This document shows positions 1-12,413 of a stretch of 64,000 nt of DNA, one piece after another; the stretch's first letter is position 1, and the number at the start of each line of letters is the position of its first letter. The position numbers and the translations under genes were made by a program. The stretch lies in assembly GCA_047967505.1 (NCBI GenBank), contig CM106540.1. The stretch is one strand, 5' to 3'. Source of the DNA: Dipteris shenzhenensis. Taxonomy: Eukaryota > Polypodiophyta > Polypodiopsida > Gleicheniales. Below the pieces are notes generated by a model. The model was not told the origin of the DNA, ran no database searches, and was given only the letters and a program-made list of their open reading frames with translations.

Positions 1-244
1 ACTTAATTTAAAATTTCTTAACAATAAATGAAACAACACTTGGTATTATATATGATTTTTGTTCATACATGTAACAATGCCTCATTGCCAAGTACATTGT
101 TGAAGCAGTAAGGATCCAAGAAACTGGATATCATATGAAATACCTACCATCATGTCTCTACTATCTCTAGAGTATAAGGGGGGCAACAATTCTTACAAAG
201 GATACTTGTCTCATCCCTCTATCTAACTTTACAATTATCAAGTC

Positions 245-1523
245 TAAAATAATAGTCTTGGGGAGGGCTTGCTATTGCCAACTGCAATTCTTCCCTAATA
301 AATCGCATGGTCCACTCCTCTTCCAATTCCAACATAGATTAGGATGTCCTTGCCGATAAATTGATACCTCGACAATAGGACTGTGATTCCCATCGTGCAG
401 ATCATCATCCATTGCTTCCCATTGAAGGTTCTTCCATCTAAACCTTCTATATGTGAAAGTCATGTAGAGATTTTGCCTTCCAATGAAATACCTGCAAAAT
501 TTGGGATCTATTAATACACAGTATCCTGATCATTTTTTATACAAAAAAGAATTGTAAGATTTGCTCACCAAAATGTCACATCTGAAGTGTTCAATCGACA
601 TTGTACTAAATCTTCGGCATGATATGTTCTTGTTGTCCATCCATTGTCAAATAGCTCAGATAGCCAGTCCATTTCTAAGCTCTTACAAGTGTAAGTAATC
701 TTTGTTTTCCTTAATTGCCTACAACTTGCAAAGAAATCAACAAAGCGTGGAAATGGAAGAAACTAGGTCAACCTAGCATTTCTTCCACCAGTAGTTGGCT
801 TCATAGCATTTCACACATCATTAAACATTCTATTTCTATATGATTCGCTTATCTCCATGCTTGGAAGCGGCCATTTTAGACTATCAAAAGAGGGCAAGGG
901 AAGAGATTCTAATCTATCATAGTTTCCTTCTTCATCTAGCACAATGAAAATTGAGTCATAGAAGAAGATCCCGTCCTTTTTTAATTCTGATGGTGTGCGA
1001 CCTTCATACTAAAGACTCCCGATCTCAACATGGAGGACATGCAACACCCCAGTTATGCATGCTGCAGGCTCCCACTCTTTGTAAGTAGATGGATATAAGT
1101 CTGCAAAACAAATACAAGGCATAAGACAGTAGTGTCAACGTCGCCAAATAAATGCAAATACTTTAGAAAGCAAATGAAGTACTAGTACACTTTGAAAAAC
1201 TTACAATTGGGCCTATGATATGGAAGTCCTACATTCGGATGCACATATATGTTTGCATGGGTAAAGACATGTTGAATATATACTTGTGTCACTGTGTTAC
1301 TGCTAGGAGAAATTTCAAAATCTAAGATCCTTCCCTTCCAATGTTTGGAGATGTCCATTGCATCCTTCCGACCCACTTTGTAGCACCCACGATTAGTGGG
1401 TTGCATTACAATCCAAGAATATTTTTTGTAGAGCTAAGGAATCCATTCCTCATGCTCATCCTTAACATTCTTTAATAGAACAGACTGTAAACTACTTCTG
1501 TATCTATCATTTTCTACTTCCAT
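245..1523 (-). pseudogene. Unidentified decayed multi-exon gene
   Basis: I do not recognise the family. Read on the minus strand, protein-like text starts with an ATG at 1523 (MEVENDRYRSS) and runs to about 1200 with one in-frame TAG at 1434-1436. A second block (about 1080-780) includes KDGIFFYDSIFIVLDEEG and SLKWPLPSMEISESY and carries two more stops. A third (about 740-570) includes SLEMDWLSELFDNGWTTRTY and ends at a possible GTGAGC donor. A fourth (about 490-245) includes MTFTYRRFRWKNLQW. The blocks are separated by short AT-rich stretches that could be introns, so this looks like a host or transposon gene that has gathered nonsense changes. No catalytic motif is visible. Exon limits are approximate. 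It could instead be several unrelated open frames, but the amino-acid composition argues against that. Confidence 0.35.
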
Positions 1524-1636
1524 AGTTTCTGCCCCTGTACCATATGATTAAAATTAGCTCTTTCTACTTCCAAAGACCCTCCAAATTTACATCTTCTATT
1601 CTCTCTTTCTCTATCCCTCTCTTTCTCTTTCTTTGC

Positions 1637-1640
<4 letters not shown>

Positions 1641-1677
<37 letters not shown>
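1641..1677. repeat. (CT)n microsatellite
   Basis: A run of about 18 CT units is followed by C-rich pyrimidine sequence. It lies just upstream of the decayed minus-strand gene, so it would be GA-rich on that gene's sense strand. Confidence 0.9.
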
Positions 1678-1679
<2 letters not shown>

Positions 1680-1976
1680 CCTCTCCCTCCCCCTCCTTCC
1701 CTCTCTCCTTTAACTAAACCTCTCACAAAAACAAGCAAAATATTATTACATAAATCATAGAATACTTCTCTCTCTGAGTCAGTCTTCCAAGGTGCCTCTC
1801 ACACAAACAAACATCAAATTTTTTTGAAATACTTAGTTATGATATGCTCTCTTCCTGCTCTGTTTCTCCACAAACAAAGAAAACACTATCAATATCATAT
1901 CACTCTCTCTCTCCCTCCCAAAACTCTTTGATTAGGATCTCTTTTTCTTACTTCTTTCTCAAATACTTCTAAAACC

Positions 1977-2182
1977 TAGCAATTTGAAATACAATCTCTG
2001 TCTCTCTCCCTTAATCATCCCCTCAACAAAAGAAAACATAGCAGTTCGAAATATAATCTCTGTCTCTCTCTTCCCTTCCTCTATCTACCCCTTCTATAGT
2101 AGCAAATAAGAAAACTACTATTTTCTATCTCTCTCCCTCACTCATCCCCTCAAACAGATAAAAAAACACAGCAGTTTCAAAT

Positions 2183-2250
<68 letters not shown>

Positions 2251-2355
2251 TTCCTATATCTATCCCTCCTATACTAATGAAGAAAAAAATGACTATTTTA
2301 TGTCTCTCTCTCCCTCGCTCATCCCCTCAAATAGAAAACAACATAGCAGTTTGAA

Positions 2356-2403
<48 letters not shown>

Positions 2404-2460
2404 TTCCTCTATCTATACCTCCTATACCAGTGAAGAAAGAAATGTCAAAAATCGTCTTGT
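1977..2460. repeat. CT-rich tandem repeat with embedded microsatellites
   Basis: Three to four diverged copies of a unit of about 130 bp follow one another. Each starts near 'agcagttcgaaataatctc', continues through 'cccttcctctatctat', and ends with 'ctcatcccctcaa' plus an A-rich tail. Copy starts are near 1977, 2041, 2170 and 2346. Two of the copies have expanded (CT)n tracts at about 2188-2243 and 2359-2398, so unit length varies through microsatellite growth inside a minisatellite. Confidence 0.75.
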
Positions 2461-2621
2461 AGTTTTATATATCATCTACCTCAATCTCTCCCTCTTCCCT
2501 GTCTCTTGTAACAAACATATAGACAAAGTGTGATAAAAAAACGTATCTACTTAATACAAACAAAACTTTCAAGACAAAATCACTTCATTACCTGGAAAGT
2601 ATGTGTTCCTTCTTCTGGAGT

Positions 2622-2819
2622 TGGCTCTATATACTCTAAAAAGGTAGAGAAAGAGCCGAAAATGATAGAACACCCACTTTTCTCACTCCTTCCAAGCAGA
2701 TTTAGGTCGCAACTTCAGGAGGTGACTCTCTATACTCCAAAAAGGTGAGGAAAGAACCAAAAATGAGAGAACACCCGTTTTTCTCACTCCTTCCAAGCAG
2801 ATTTAGGTCGCAACTTTGG
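2622..2819. repeat. 101-bp tandem duplication
   Basis: Two adjacent copies are offset by 101 bp. Both contain 'actc(t/c)aaaaaggt', an 'accc(a/g)(c/t)tttttctcactcc'-like block and 'ccaagcagatttaggtcg'. The copies differ at several positions. No coding sense was seen. Confidence 0.8.
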
Positions 2820-3718
2820 TTTCTAAGAGAGAGTGAAATAAGTAGAGAATGAATGGAAGAGAAGAGGGATGAACAAAGCTTTGACAGAAGTTTCTCTGAG
2901 AGATTTTCGAATGTGGAAGAAAAACGTGAGCAAAGAGGAGAGAGAATGACTAAGCAAGAGTGGAAAGAAGATATTTTGAAACCAATTGCTAGAAAGTGGC
3001 AGGAATGAATGTTTCAAACATTTTGGAAGAGAGAGAATAGGGGGAGAGCTAGTTAGGAAGTCAAAGTTTAGGCCAAATGGTTGAACCAAATGGAAAACGT
3101 GAGCATAGTTTTAACTAGGGGATAGTTTGCCTTGGGAGGAAAACAAGGAGGCCTGACATGGTCAGGGCAGGCCTGTCAAAGATAATTTTTTATTGTGAAC
3201 CACCAATGATGTTTTTTGGGGTATTTTAAAAAAAAACTGAAATTTCCCCTAGATTTAGGGAGCCTTTGTTATAGAGAAGTCCATATGGCATAATCTCCTT
3301 CATGGATACCATATTCCCTTATCCAGGCCTCTAATATTTTAGTAATTCTCCAAAGGGCCCCTTTTTGAGTCCAAATTTTTTGTTATGCAGGCTGTTGATA
3401 ATTTTGCTAAGGGATCTGCCAGCACAGGACATACCAGCGAAGGAGCACGAGCAGCAGCCGTGTAAGCAGAGATCTCGTCTTCAATTTGAATGAGGGACCT
3501 TCATTTCCTCAAGTCACTGCGGCTCTATCTACATGTCAAAAATCTTCACATACAACTTTTGACGATATGTTTGAGACACATTTTTGGAAACCTCTCCATC
3601 CCTTCTACCGCATATCCCATAGGACATTCGACCACTACTACATCATGAACAATGCCCTCAAGCCCAATGTTATGCACTAGACATAATCCACATAGGGATT
3701 GTGAATAGGAAGGGGGGC
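2820..3718. other. Intergenic, no gene recognised
   Basis: Open frames here (for example minus 2823-3089 and plus 3486-3680) have no recognisable motif and are composition-driven. A G-rich tract at about 3710-3717 precedes the possible LTR remnant that follows. Confidence 0.5.
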
Positions 3719-3940
3719 ATGTTAGCAACCATTGAGCATGTTAATGGATCTAGCCTATCCAAACCCTATGGGTTTTGAGCCAGAAATGGCTCCATTTCGA
3801 AGTAGTCATTTGATCGCCCGAATTGGCAAGGATAACACAAGAGCCATTTGGATCTCATATAGATAAGACAAGAGACATTTGGAGACAAAGGAAGGTTGAG
3901 AGAATTACAATATGCCTTGGTGCCATATGGGACCAATTTG

Positions 3941-3971
<31 letters not shown>

Positions 3972-4520
3972 TGGTACAAGGAATAGGGTTGTCCCTCCCT
4001 TCAAAAGGTGACTTGTATAGAAGGGTAAATGTTTGACTTTGGTCTTCATTGTGTGCTTTCAAGGGATGGAATAGAAGCTTTTTTTAATCTCATTCTCTTG
4101 CATTGAGTTTCTTTATTCTTCCTTGTGAGTTGTCTTGTGATTGCCATTACTCCCTTGTTCCCATCCCCCTCCCTCATGCTCTCCTCCCTTCCCTCTCCCT
4201 CTCCCCTTTCTTTCCCCTTGTCCATTGAATCACTTGCATAGGATTTGGAAGCCGCTTGGGTGGCACAAGTGGGTGGTTTGTGCATATGGAGCTCCCACAA
4301 GCAGTTGTTTGAGAGTAGGGGATTCAACGGAATTCCTCAAGATCCCCATGATACGTGAGTCACCGTTGGAGACTACACAAGATCATTCAGTCATGTACCT
4401 ATCTAGGGCAGTCTTTTGCGAGGCCAGTTTTAACAACAGCTCATGTAGCTAGAACTCAACTCACATGAGGGTAGAGAGCTTAGGCTCACCTAGAGGGACA
4501 ATGCTTTGGAGCACACTTCT
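3719..4520 (+). repeat. Possible LTR remnant
   Basis: A polypurine-like stretch (aaggggggca) is followed directly by 'tgttagcaacc', the usual arrangement at the start of a plant 3' LTR. The stretch contains a (GA)n microsatellite at 3945-3971 and pyrimidine-rich sequence at 4150-4215. I could not find a matching second LTR in the window and the right end is not defined. This is a weak call based on the junction alone. Confidence 0.2.
3945..3971. repeat. (GA)n microsatellite
   Basis: An uninterrupted run of about 13 GA units. Confidence 0.9.
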
Positions 4521-7030
4521 AGGACCCCCAACAAAGAAATGGCTGTTTGACACACTTATGAGGCCGACAACCATGAACAACGAGTCATGAAAAATGACAA
4601 CGAGTCATGAGTTATCATTTGCAACACATTTTCTAGATTTTTTGCTACTCCTAAATTTTAATCAGTTTTACAATCTTTTAGTGACATTAAAGAGAACTAA
4701 TTTCATAAATTTTGCAAACTAAGTATACTTTTGAACTTTTAAAAAAATGTACATATTGCTAGTTTAAAGGTGCGATTTTGTTTGCTTTTGATGTCAAACA
4801 AAAAAAATAAAAAAACCAAGTCAATGACATGATCTAATACATCCTTTACTTATAATTACCAAAATATGCTTTGTTTTCTACAATAAATTAAGGAATTTCA
4901 TCTCAATCAATGTCGTTCATTCTAATATTTGAATTAGAGCATATTTTTTATGTTAAGATAAATAAGTATATGGAGTCCATGCTCATAAAGAGGTTTATTA
5001 AAACTTAAAATGTTTGTAGAATTAGATAGTAACTAAACTATTTAAATGGTCAAAGTTTAAAGAATAAAGTAATACAATCTATTGTCATTCGGACCAAATG
5101 GTTCAATTTCCACCTAATGGATCAATATTTAGATGGTAGTAAGTTTTGAGTTTACTTTATTCGATCTAAGCCATCAAAAAAATGTTTATGTCTTCTTTCT
5201 TGATTGACCATAATATGCACAGCTATTGATTACCAGGGGTGTGAAACTAGTGTTGACTTTCCCTCTTTAAGTCCACCCCAGTTTATGTTACAAAATCCCA
5301 TGAGAAATGCTCTTGTACTGTATCCTTGACATTTGTGACAATCAATGGTCCATCGTGGAGGTTTAAAACAGTCAAACTTCAGAGAATTCCCTGAATGTTT
5401 CTAGTTGATCATTTTCAGGTATAAAGGTAGTATATCTTGGTTGATACAAGTCTTTTGGTTCCACACTAGCACTCGCTATTAGCTTAACCTTCTACAAACA
5501 CATTAAAAATCACCACCTATATAATTATAATGGATGACGAAAATGAATAAAGGTGTAGCCTTATGTTTATGATTGTCATCTTGAACCTATTCATATAGGA
5601 CATCCACAAGAGTGAAAAACCTCCTTGCTTGAATCAGAGAAGTGCTACATTTATGGGTTTATTTCACAATTCAACCAAGGCCACCAATGTCAAACGTTTG
5701 TGCCTTCATTATAGAGCATCAAGAGACTTTGGCATTGGTGTGATGGAACCTAACCCTTTTGATAGGAGGTGCAAATGTATATAAATGTGAGTGGGTAGTA
5801 CCCATTATTCCTTGTCAAAGGGCATGCATATAATGTCATAGATATTAGGGAGTGTCTTGTTGCTAGTGCAACTCATGTGCATAGAGTTTGGATGAAGAGT
5901 AAGTTGTATCTTTCCATTGCCCATAGAGCCCAAGTAATACAAAGCACTTTCTTTCCATTTGTTGTATACTTTTCTCTCCTTCCTTGCTCTTACATTTTGT
6001 TTCTAAGTATCGTGTGTAGCCTAGCAACTGACATTCTCCCTTCCTTGCATACAACTAACACTCATCCATTGCAGCACACACCCTCAACTGAACATCTAGA
6101 AATGGAAGTCTACCCCACATACATAGAGTGAATGCAAAGGTGCAAAGCACACTGTCAAAGCATAAAATGATAAAAGACTATCTGAGAGACCTGCCACACA
6201 CATAGTATGGAGATTCCCAGATAAGGAAGGACTATTGCGACACCATGGATCCAAACGTGGCTCCAATTTATCTGGGACAATGCTCAAGTATAAAATGGGA
6301 GCACGGTAGCTAGGAAATTTTACTACTAGGAGTACTGTAAGAAGCTACTCTATTGTCCTATGCTGTTGTTTGAGGCTGCACTGTGAGTTCTCCAGGAGCA
6401 GCACATCATTGATTTTGATGGAGATTATCAACTACCTATAGACAATATAATGAACCAGGATGCATTTGGCTCATGAGACTACTGATCAAAACCACACCCT
6501 TTCCCATTTTAGAATAAAACGACAGTGGGCACTCATGTTTATATTTACTACGGCTCTTACATTGTATACTAATGATTGTTGAGGCGAGAGCTATCACGTT
6601 CCACAAACCTTATACTGACTAGCTTTACCTTTCATTACATTGAATATTGCTTAGCAATGTTTAGTCCTAAAAGCAGTATGACTTATGACACAACACACGG
6701 TTGCTATTGAGGAATGGATTGCTATGCTACATTACTGTGACAAATGTGGAGGTCTTGAGATCAGTTGGTGCCTCTGAGTTGATGCAAACATATTCAACAC
6801 TTCTCAATTGACATAGTATTGTGTGCTCTCTATTAAGATAGTGCTCATGTAGCTCGGCCTACCAGGTAGGACCCCTTAACGTTTGGTTGTGATGGAAAAC
6901 CTCCTTTGATGGTTGGGAGATCCCAAGGAGCCCTGATTGAGGAAAAGCATGACAAGTTAAGGAAAGAGGAAGTTATTAGATGGTCCTAAATGCATTGTAC
7001 TAGTTGAAGCAAGACCAGAAGGAATGGGTT
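4521..7030. other. Intergenic, no gene recognised
   Basis: AT-rich from about 4600 to 5220, then of mixed composition. Small open frames at 5863-6287 show no domain or motif on either strand. Nothing here can be supported as a gene. Confidence 0.5.
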
Positions 7031-7079
7031 GAGTGTTATGTAGATCAGGCCATGTCGCTAGGGCAAAGGTGACCAAACC

Positions 7080-7502
7080 CTTGGCCAAGAAAATTTCATC
7101 AATGGCCTCACACTAACTCTTTGTAGGAAGCTCAAAATTGAAGAGACTGTAGATCTAGAAACTACCATCCAACTAGCAGATTTAAGTGGAAGATGAAACT
7201 ATTGGAAGAAGAGGAGGATACCCTTCCTTCCGTCCATCACCATGCTTATCCCAAAGCCCTTATTGACATAACCAATAATTCGCCCCTCGTTCTATTCCCA
7301 CCCATTGTTCCTTGTCCACCCCCACTAGTCACTCCTCTCCTCCATACTCCTCTAGCTATTGCTAGTTCTTCCCATTGAGAAACAAGTGGCCCTTTGTCTA
7401 CTTGAAACCCAAAATGGGGTGTGATCATTGCCCTCTTAGGATAAGAGTGGTATCACTTGCTATAATTGTGGTGAAAAGAGTCATGAAAGTCTTGAGTGTC
7501 TC
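7080..7502 (+). pseudogene. Retrotransposon gag fragment (gypsy-like)
   Basis: The plus strand encodes a short gag-like stretch at 7080-7196, including FINGLTLTLCRKLKIEETVD and then LETTIQLADLSGR, typical of the end of a Ty3/gypsy-type capsid. About 250 bp downstream, at 7449-7502, a CCHC zinc knuckle is readable (CYNCGEKSHESLEC, spacing C-x2-C-x4-H-x4-C). The two are joined through stops and frame changes, and no protease or polymerase follows. It is an old truncated copy lying just outside the left LTR of Copia-1. The capsid match is from family pattern only. Confidence 0.5.
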
Positions 7503-7800
7503 ATTGAAAATCGTAGAGTAAGTCTTATTAAGCTAAGCCTTGCCACGTGAGAAGTTTGAGAAGTTCAAATTCTAACTATCTCTTTGTGACATAGAGACCA
7601 TCCAATGACAGAGGAGTGTTGAAGTATATGCGTCATTGGGCTGGTCTCACCCATGTATGTATGGTTGGTTATATGTTCATATGATGTATAGATGAGTGGA
7701 CGGTTAGGACCACAGAGTTCTCTAGAGGGATCCTAAGTCCCTACGTTCATAGTCCTTATGGACTGAGGGCAACCAAACAAGGTTTTTGCTATACAAGCAA

Positions 7801-8098
7801 TGTAAAGAATGAGGGAGAGAGATAGGAGACTCAAGTTCAGCTTTCTTCACAACACACAAAAGAGAGAGGACACAAGGTTGGAGGGTGAAGCCTTTCTTCA
7901 CTTTTGCACACAACAACGATACAATAGAAGAGGGAAATACCCTATATGTCAAAACCTAGAATACGTGGTTCATATGTGAACCCAAACCAAAAACATACGT
8001 GGTAGTCTAACTACACCACGAGTACAACTAACATAGGCGGTGACATAAATGATAGTCATCCAGGAGATATGTCGGGGATAGAGCTTGATATCTCAACA
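7801..8098 (-). repeat. Copia-1 3' LTR
   Basis: 298 bp. In element sense it begins TGTTGAGATATC and ends ATTCTTTACA (TG...CA). Identical to the 5' LTR. It contains a GA-rich stretch near its end. Confidence 0.97.
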
Positions 8099-8290
8099 CT
8101 CCCCCTCAAGCTCAAATCCATCTCACGTACACCAAGCAAGCTCCTAAATCTGCGAAGCTTCTCGGTACCCAATGCCTTCGTAAAGATATCAGCCACCTGC
8201 TCCTCAGTGCTGACATAGACAAGATCAATCTCACCAGCTAGAACCTTCTCTCTCACAAAGTGATAATGCACCTCAATGTGCTTCGCGTTC
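8056..8290 (-). pseudogene. Copia-1 RNase H tail, out of frame
   Basis: The C-terminus of copia RNase H (HYHFVREKVLAGEIDLVY, then EEQVADIFTKALG) is readable in a different frame from the main polymerase frame. The shift lies at about 8283-8287, where a CG dinucleotide appears duplicated in the stretch after FHART-type residues. The frame runs a short way into the LTR before stopping. Confidence 0.8.
8099..8113 (-). promoter_or_regulatory. Copia-1 polypurine tract
   Basis: In element sense GAGCTTGAGGGGGAG lies directly against the 3' LTR. This is the expected plus-strand primer position. Confidence 0.85.
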
Positions 8291-10049
8291 TAGCATGATA
8301 AACTGGGTTATTAGCAAGCAAGATGCTGCTAATGTTGTCACAATGAATGACAACTGCTGCATGAACTGACTGTCCCATATCTGCAAGTAGCTTCCGTAAC
8401 CAAGCTACCTCACATGCAGCCATTGCTGCACCCCTGTACTCAGCCTCTGTGCTCGACAAGGCAACTGTTGGCTGCTTCTTGCTGCTCCAACTGATGGCAC
8501 CACTCCCAAGGGAAAACATAAAACCACTAGTAGATCTCCTGTCTGAGACACTACCAGCCCAGTCAGCATCTGTGTATCCATGTACCTGTAATGCACACCC
8601 AGCTTCATAAAACAGTCCATAATGCAATGTGGACTTCACATACCGCAGTATGCGCCTAGCCGCATCCAAATGTGGCTTCCTTGGTGCCTGCATAAACTGA
8701 CTCACCAGCCCCACAGCATAGCTCAAATCTGGTCTGGTTATAGTCATGTAAATCAAGCTACCTACTATGCGCCTGTACATAGTAATATCTTCAAGAAGCT
8801 CACCTGACTCTGCATTGAGCTTCACATTCTGCTCCAATGGAACAGAGATAGGCTTACAGCCTGTCATCCCATATTTGGACAGCATGTCCAAACCGTATTG
8901 CCTTTGCAACAGCCATATCCCACTCGGGGATCTAATAACCTCAATGCCCAAGAAGTAACGCAGCTCTCCCAAATCCTTCATCTCAAATTTCTGCTTCAAC
9001 AGCAGCTTCACTTCATTAATGTCTGCATCACTATCACCTGTAATAATCAAGTCATCAACATAGATGACTATAAGCACAATCCCTCTGTTTGTCCTTTTCA
9101 CATAAAGTGAAAAATCTGAATTGGAAATCTGAAATCCAATAGTGACAAGATATTGCCCTATCTTGTCTGACCATGCCCTCGGCGCCTGTTTTAAGCCATA
9201 CAAGGCTTTGCGCAACCTGCATACAAAATCGGGGTGTGCATTATCCTCATAACCTTCTGGCTGCATCATATAAACCTCTTCCTGCAAGTCACCATGCAAG
9301 AAGGCATTTTTCACATCCATCTGATGCAAAGACCATCCCTTTGCAGCAGCCATAGCAATTACTGCTCTCACGGTTGCCATCCTTGCAACTGGGCTGAAAG
9401 TTTCCTCATAGTCAATTCCATATGTCTGCACAAAACCTTTGGCAACCAATCTTGCCTTGTACCTGCTAACAGACCCATCAGCATTGTGCTTTACTTTGTA
9501 AACCCACTTGCAGCCAATAGCCTTCTTATCATGAGGCAAAGGCATCAAATCCCAAGTGTGGTTTGCATCCAAGGCAGCCATCTCTTCATCCATAGCTGCT
9601 TCCCAATTTTTATGCCCTGCTGCATCCTCAAAACATGTGGGCTCTGGCTCCTCTAGAACCTTGACCATATAAGCATAGTGATGTGCTGTATACCCATCAT
9701 ATCTCAGCCTGTCAACTGGATACTTAATACGAGTGGACCTCCGTACAACTGGATCAGTTGCAGGAGTCTTTAAATCATGCCTGCTTTTCCTTGCACCAGG
9801 TGTAACAACAGAAGGAATCCCAAGTTCCTCATCAAGGCTCATTTCAGAGCCACTTGACTCTCCATCAACATGAGAGCTACCAGCAGACACATCAAACACT
9901 GGAGCATGGTCCACTTTTTCTTTTCCCTTATGTGATACCCGCACAACACTATCAGGACTGCCATGTGACGATTCACTAGATCTCAATCTCCCTGTCCATG
10001 CATTAGATCCACTAGTAGAGGACTCTCTGGGTCCACTCAAGGCTTGAGA
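8253..10049 (-). pseudogene. Copia-1 reverse transcriptase / RNase H segment
   Basis: About 595 codons are open after a TAA at 10050-10052, in the same frame as the upstream segments. The copia linker is followed by RT motifs: KARLVAKGF, MDVKNAFLHGDL, LYGLKQAPRAW and the catalytic YVDDLIITGD. RNase H follows with YTDADWAGS, SSTEAEYRGA and HCDN. RT active-site residues look intact. The frame fails near 8285, just before the last part of RNase H. Other forward open frames across this interval are antisense shadows. Confidence 0.95.
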
Positions 10050-11279
10050 TTACTGCTCTGCATTTATTGCAGCATTCCCATTTCCTGCATCTGCATCTCC
10101 TACCATAACAGTTGGTGCATACCAGCTGCTCATTTCATCAAAAACAACATCTCTGCTCACTTGCATTTTGCGGGTGGAAGGGTTATAACAGCGATACCCT
10201 TTCTGGTGCTGAGCATATCCAATAAAGATGCATTTTTCTGCCTTTGGATCCAGCTTTGTTCTCTTCTCATCAGGAACATGAACATAAGCTATGCAACCAA
10301 ATACCTTCAAGTGAGAAATATCTGGTTTTTGGCCTGTATACATTTCTTCACGCGTCATGCCATGGACAGCTGCAGTGGGGGTTCTGTTCATAATATAAAT
10401 AGCAGTTGCTACTGCTTCAGCCCAAAAATAATCAGGCATGTTTTTCTCATTTAGGATCGCCCGTCCTACTTCTGCAATATGCCTGTTCTTCCTTTCTGCA
10501 ACCCCATTCTGCTGAGGGGTAGACCTGCATGAGTACTTCCTTTGAATTCCCTGTTCTTTCAGATATTCACAAAATTCTTCTGAAAAGTACTCTCCCCCTC
10601 CATCAGATCTTAGCACTTTAATATGCACACCTTTCTCTTTTTCAACCATGGCCTTAAAAGCCTTGAAATGGCTGAACACTTCACTTTTGTGCTTCATAAA
10701 ATAAATCCACACCTTCCTAGTGTAGTCATCAATAAACGTCACATAATAATGGCATCCACCAATAGAAGCAGCTTTGGTTGTCCAAACATCTGAATGGATC
10801 ACTTCCAAAGGTCTTCTGCTCACCTTAGCATTTTTGGGAAATGCATGTCTGGCCTGCTTACCCATTTGGCATGCTTCACATACCTTTTGCATTCCCTCAA
10901 CTCTGAATTTAGGCAAACCTGCAACAATGTTTTTCGTTTGCATAGATTTCAGCCTTTGTATATTCACGTGCCCAATGCGCTTGTGCCATATCTCAATATC
11001 TGCAATGACACCTCTCCCATGCGCAAACATAGCAGCTTTCACCTCAGGCATATCAACATCCAAGGTGAACATTCTTCCATTTTTGTTGCCTTTCGCAACC
11101 AAGCGGCATTTATTTTTCAAGTCCTCAACAAAGCATCCATCAGGATTAAATCTAACCTGCAGACCTTGCTCAACCATCTGGCCAACTGAAACCAGGTTCT
11201 TAGTGATTTTTGGAACATGAAGTACATCTGCCAAGTACTTTGTTTTGCCATCCTGCATAGCCAATGGCACTTTACCAAC
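10050..11279 (-). pseudogene. Copia-1 integrase segment
   Basis: About 409 codons lie between a TAG (11280-11282) and a TAA (10050-10052), in frame with the segments on both sides. The HHCC domain is visible (WHKRIGHV... CEACQMGK), followed by the catalytic core with D in HSDVW, D in RSDGGGEY and E in NGVAERKN, so the DDE triad is complete. The copia-type tail (FGCIAYVHVP, KCIFIGY) follows. Integrase would insert the cDNA, but the two bounding stops remove it from any full-length polyprotein. Confidence 0.95.
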
Positions 11280-12413
11280 CTACGTAATTGGGTGCGCAGT
11301 ATCATCACCTGTTTCAACATAACCTGGCTTATCCAAATTTCTGACATCATGAAACCACTCACCATGACTGGTCATGTGGTTAGAGGCACCTGAATCAACA
11401 TACCAAACATCATTGCAAGCTGCAGCATCTCCTGACATGGAGTTAATCATATGCTGCATCACAAAAAGGTGCTCATTTCTGTCGTCACCATGCCCACTTG
11501 ATGATGCATAGTTGCTTTGCTGCAACTTTCCACTTTTGATGTCATTCTGCTTTTTATAGCATGTATTCTCCTTGTGTCCAGGCTTTCCACAATAATAGCA
11601 TTCTATGCTGCTATTTACTTGCTGGTTCCTTTGCCATGAACCACGGCCTCTTTGGCTCCCCCTGCCTCTAGAACTACCACGTCCTCCTCCATAGGATTGG
11701 TTTTCCTGTTGTTGCTGTTGGTTCTGATTTCCTGCACGGCCACCAGAACGGCCTCTTCCTCTACCTCTGCCTCTACCTGTATTCGAGTAGAAAGCAGTCT
11801 CTTGAGAAGTTGAGGTGGCTGAACCACCATTCCTTTGCTCTTCACTCAGCAAGAGAGCAATAAGTTCCTGAAAATCAGGAAATGTTTCACGGACTCCAAT
11901 GGATGTCCGAAATTGTGCATAATCTTTCCCAAGACCATTCAAGGTCACGGACACTAAGTCCTCATCATCAACAGGTGCTCCAATGGAGGCAAGAGAATCT
12001 GCAAGGCCTTTCACCTTCAAGGAATACTCATTTATATTCAGATTTTTCCTTTGCACATTGTGCAACTCCTGCTTTAGCTGCATCTTTCGTGCTTTGGTAT
12101 TTGTGCTATACAGCTTCACCAATGTATCCCATGCCTCCTTAGGCGTCTCTAGATGCTGTATATGCACAATCATAGAATCTGAAATGCTAACGGACAGCCA
12201 ATACAGGCATTTTCTGGCTTTTTCATGCCATTCTTTAAAGGCCTTCAATTCAGCAGGAGTGGGAGCAGCACCCAAAACTGGTTCTGCAGTTTCACCACTG
12301 ATGTAATCCCAAACTCCCTTTCCCATAAAGAAGTTTGTCATCCTGAACTTCCATGCTTGGAAGTTATTCTTGTCAAGCTTCTCACTGACAATGGTAGACA
12401 GATTCTCAGACAT
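11280..12413 (-). pseudogene. Copia-1 gag-protease segment
   Basis: The likely start is ATG at 12413 (MSENLSTIVSEKL). A start nine codons earlier is possible but less like the family. Gag carries the UBN2-type capsid (FKEWHEKARKCLYW, then LKQELHNVQRKNLNINEYS), a glycine/arginine-rich stretch (residues about 215-260), a CCHC knuckle (CYYCGKPGHKENTC) and the protease active site WYVDSGASNHMT. The frame ends at a TAG (11280-11282) shortly after the protease motif. It continues in the same frame beyond, so this is a point change and not a natural gag end. Confidence 0.93.

Noticed and set aside
1514-1738. Minus-strand frame rich in Arg/Glu (RERERERE)
   Set aside because: It is a translation of the (CT)n microsatellite, not a gene.
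2823-3089. 88-codon hydrophobic minus-strand frame
   Set aside because: Composition-driven (GA-rich plus strand read as Leu/Ser/Phe). No start context, homology pattern or neighbours support it.
7722-7952. Frame repeated at 12884-13102 as a possible duplicated gene
   Set aside because: Both are the same LTR sequence read in one frame.
8405-9656. Several frames antisense or out of frame within Copia-1 RT
   Set aside because: Shadows of the polymerase frame.
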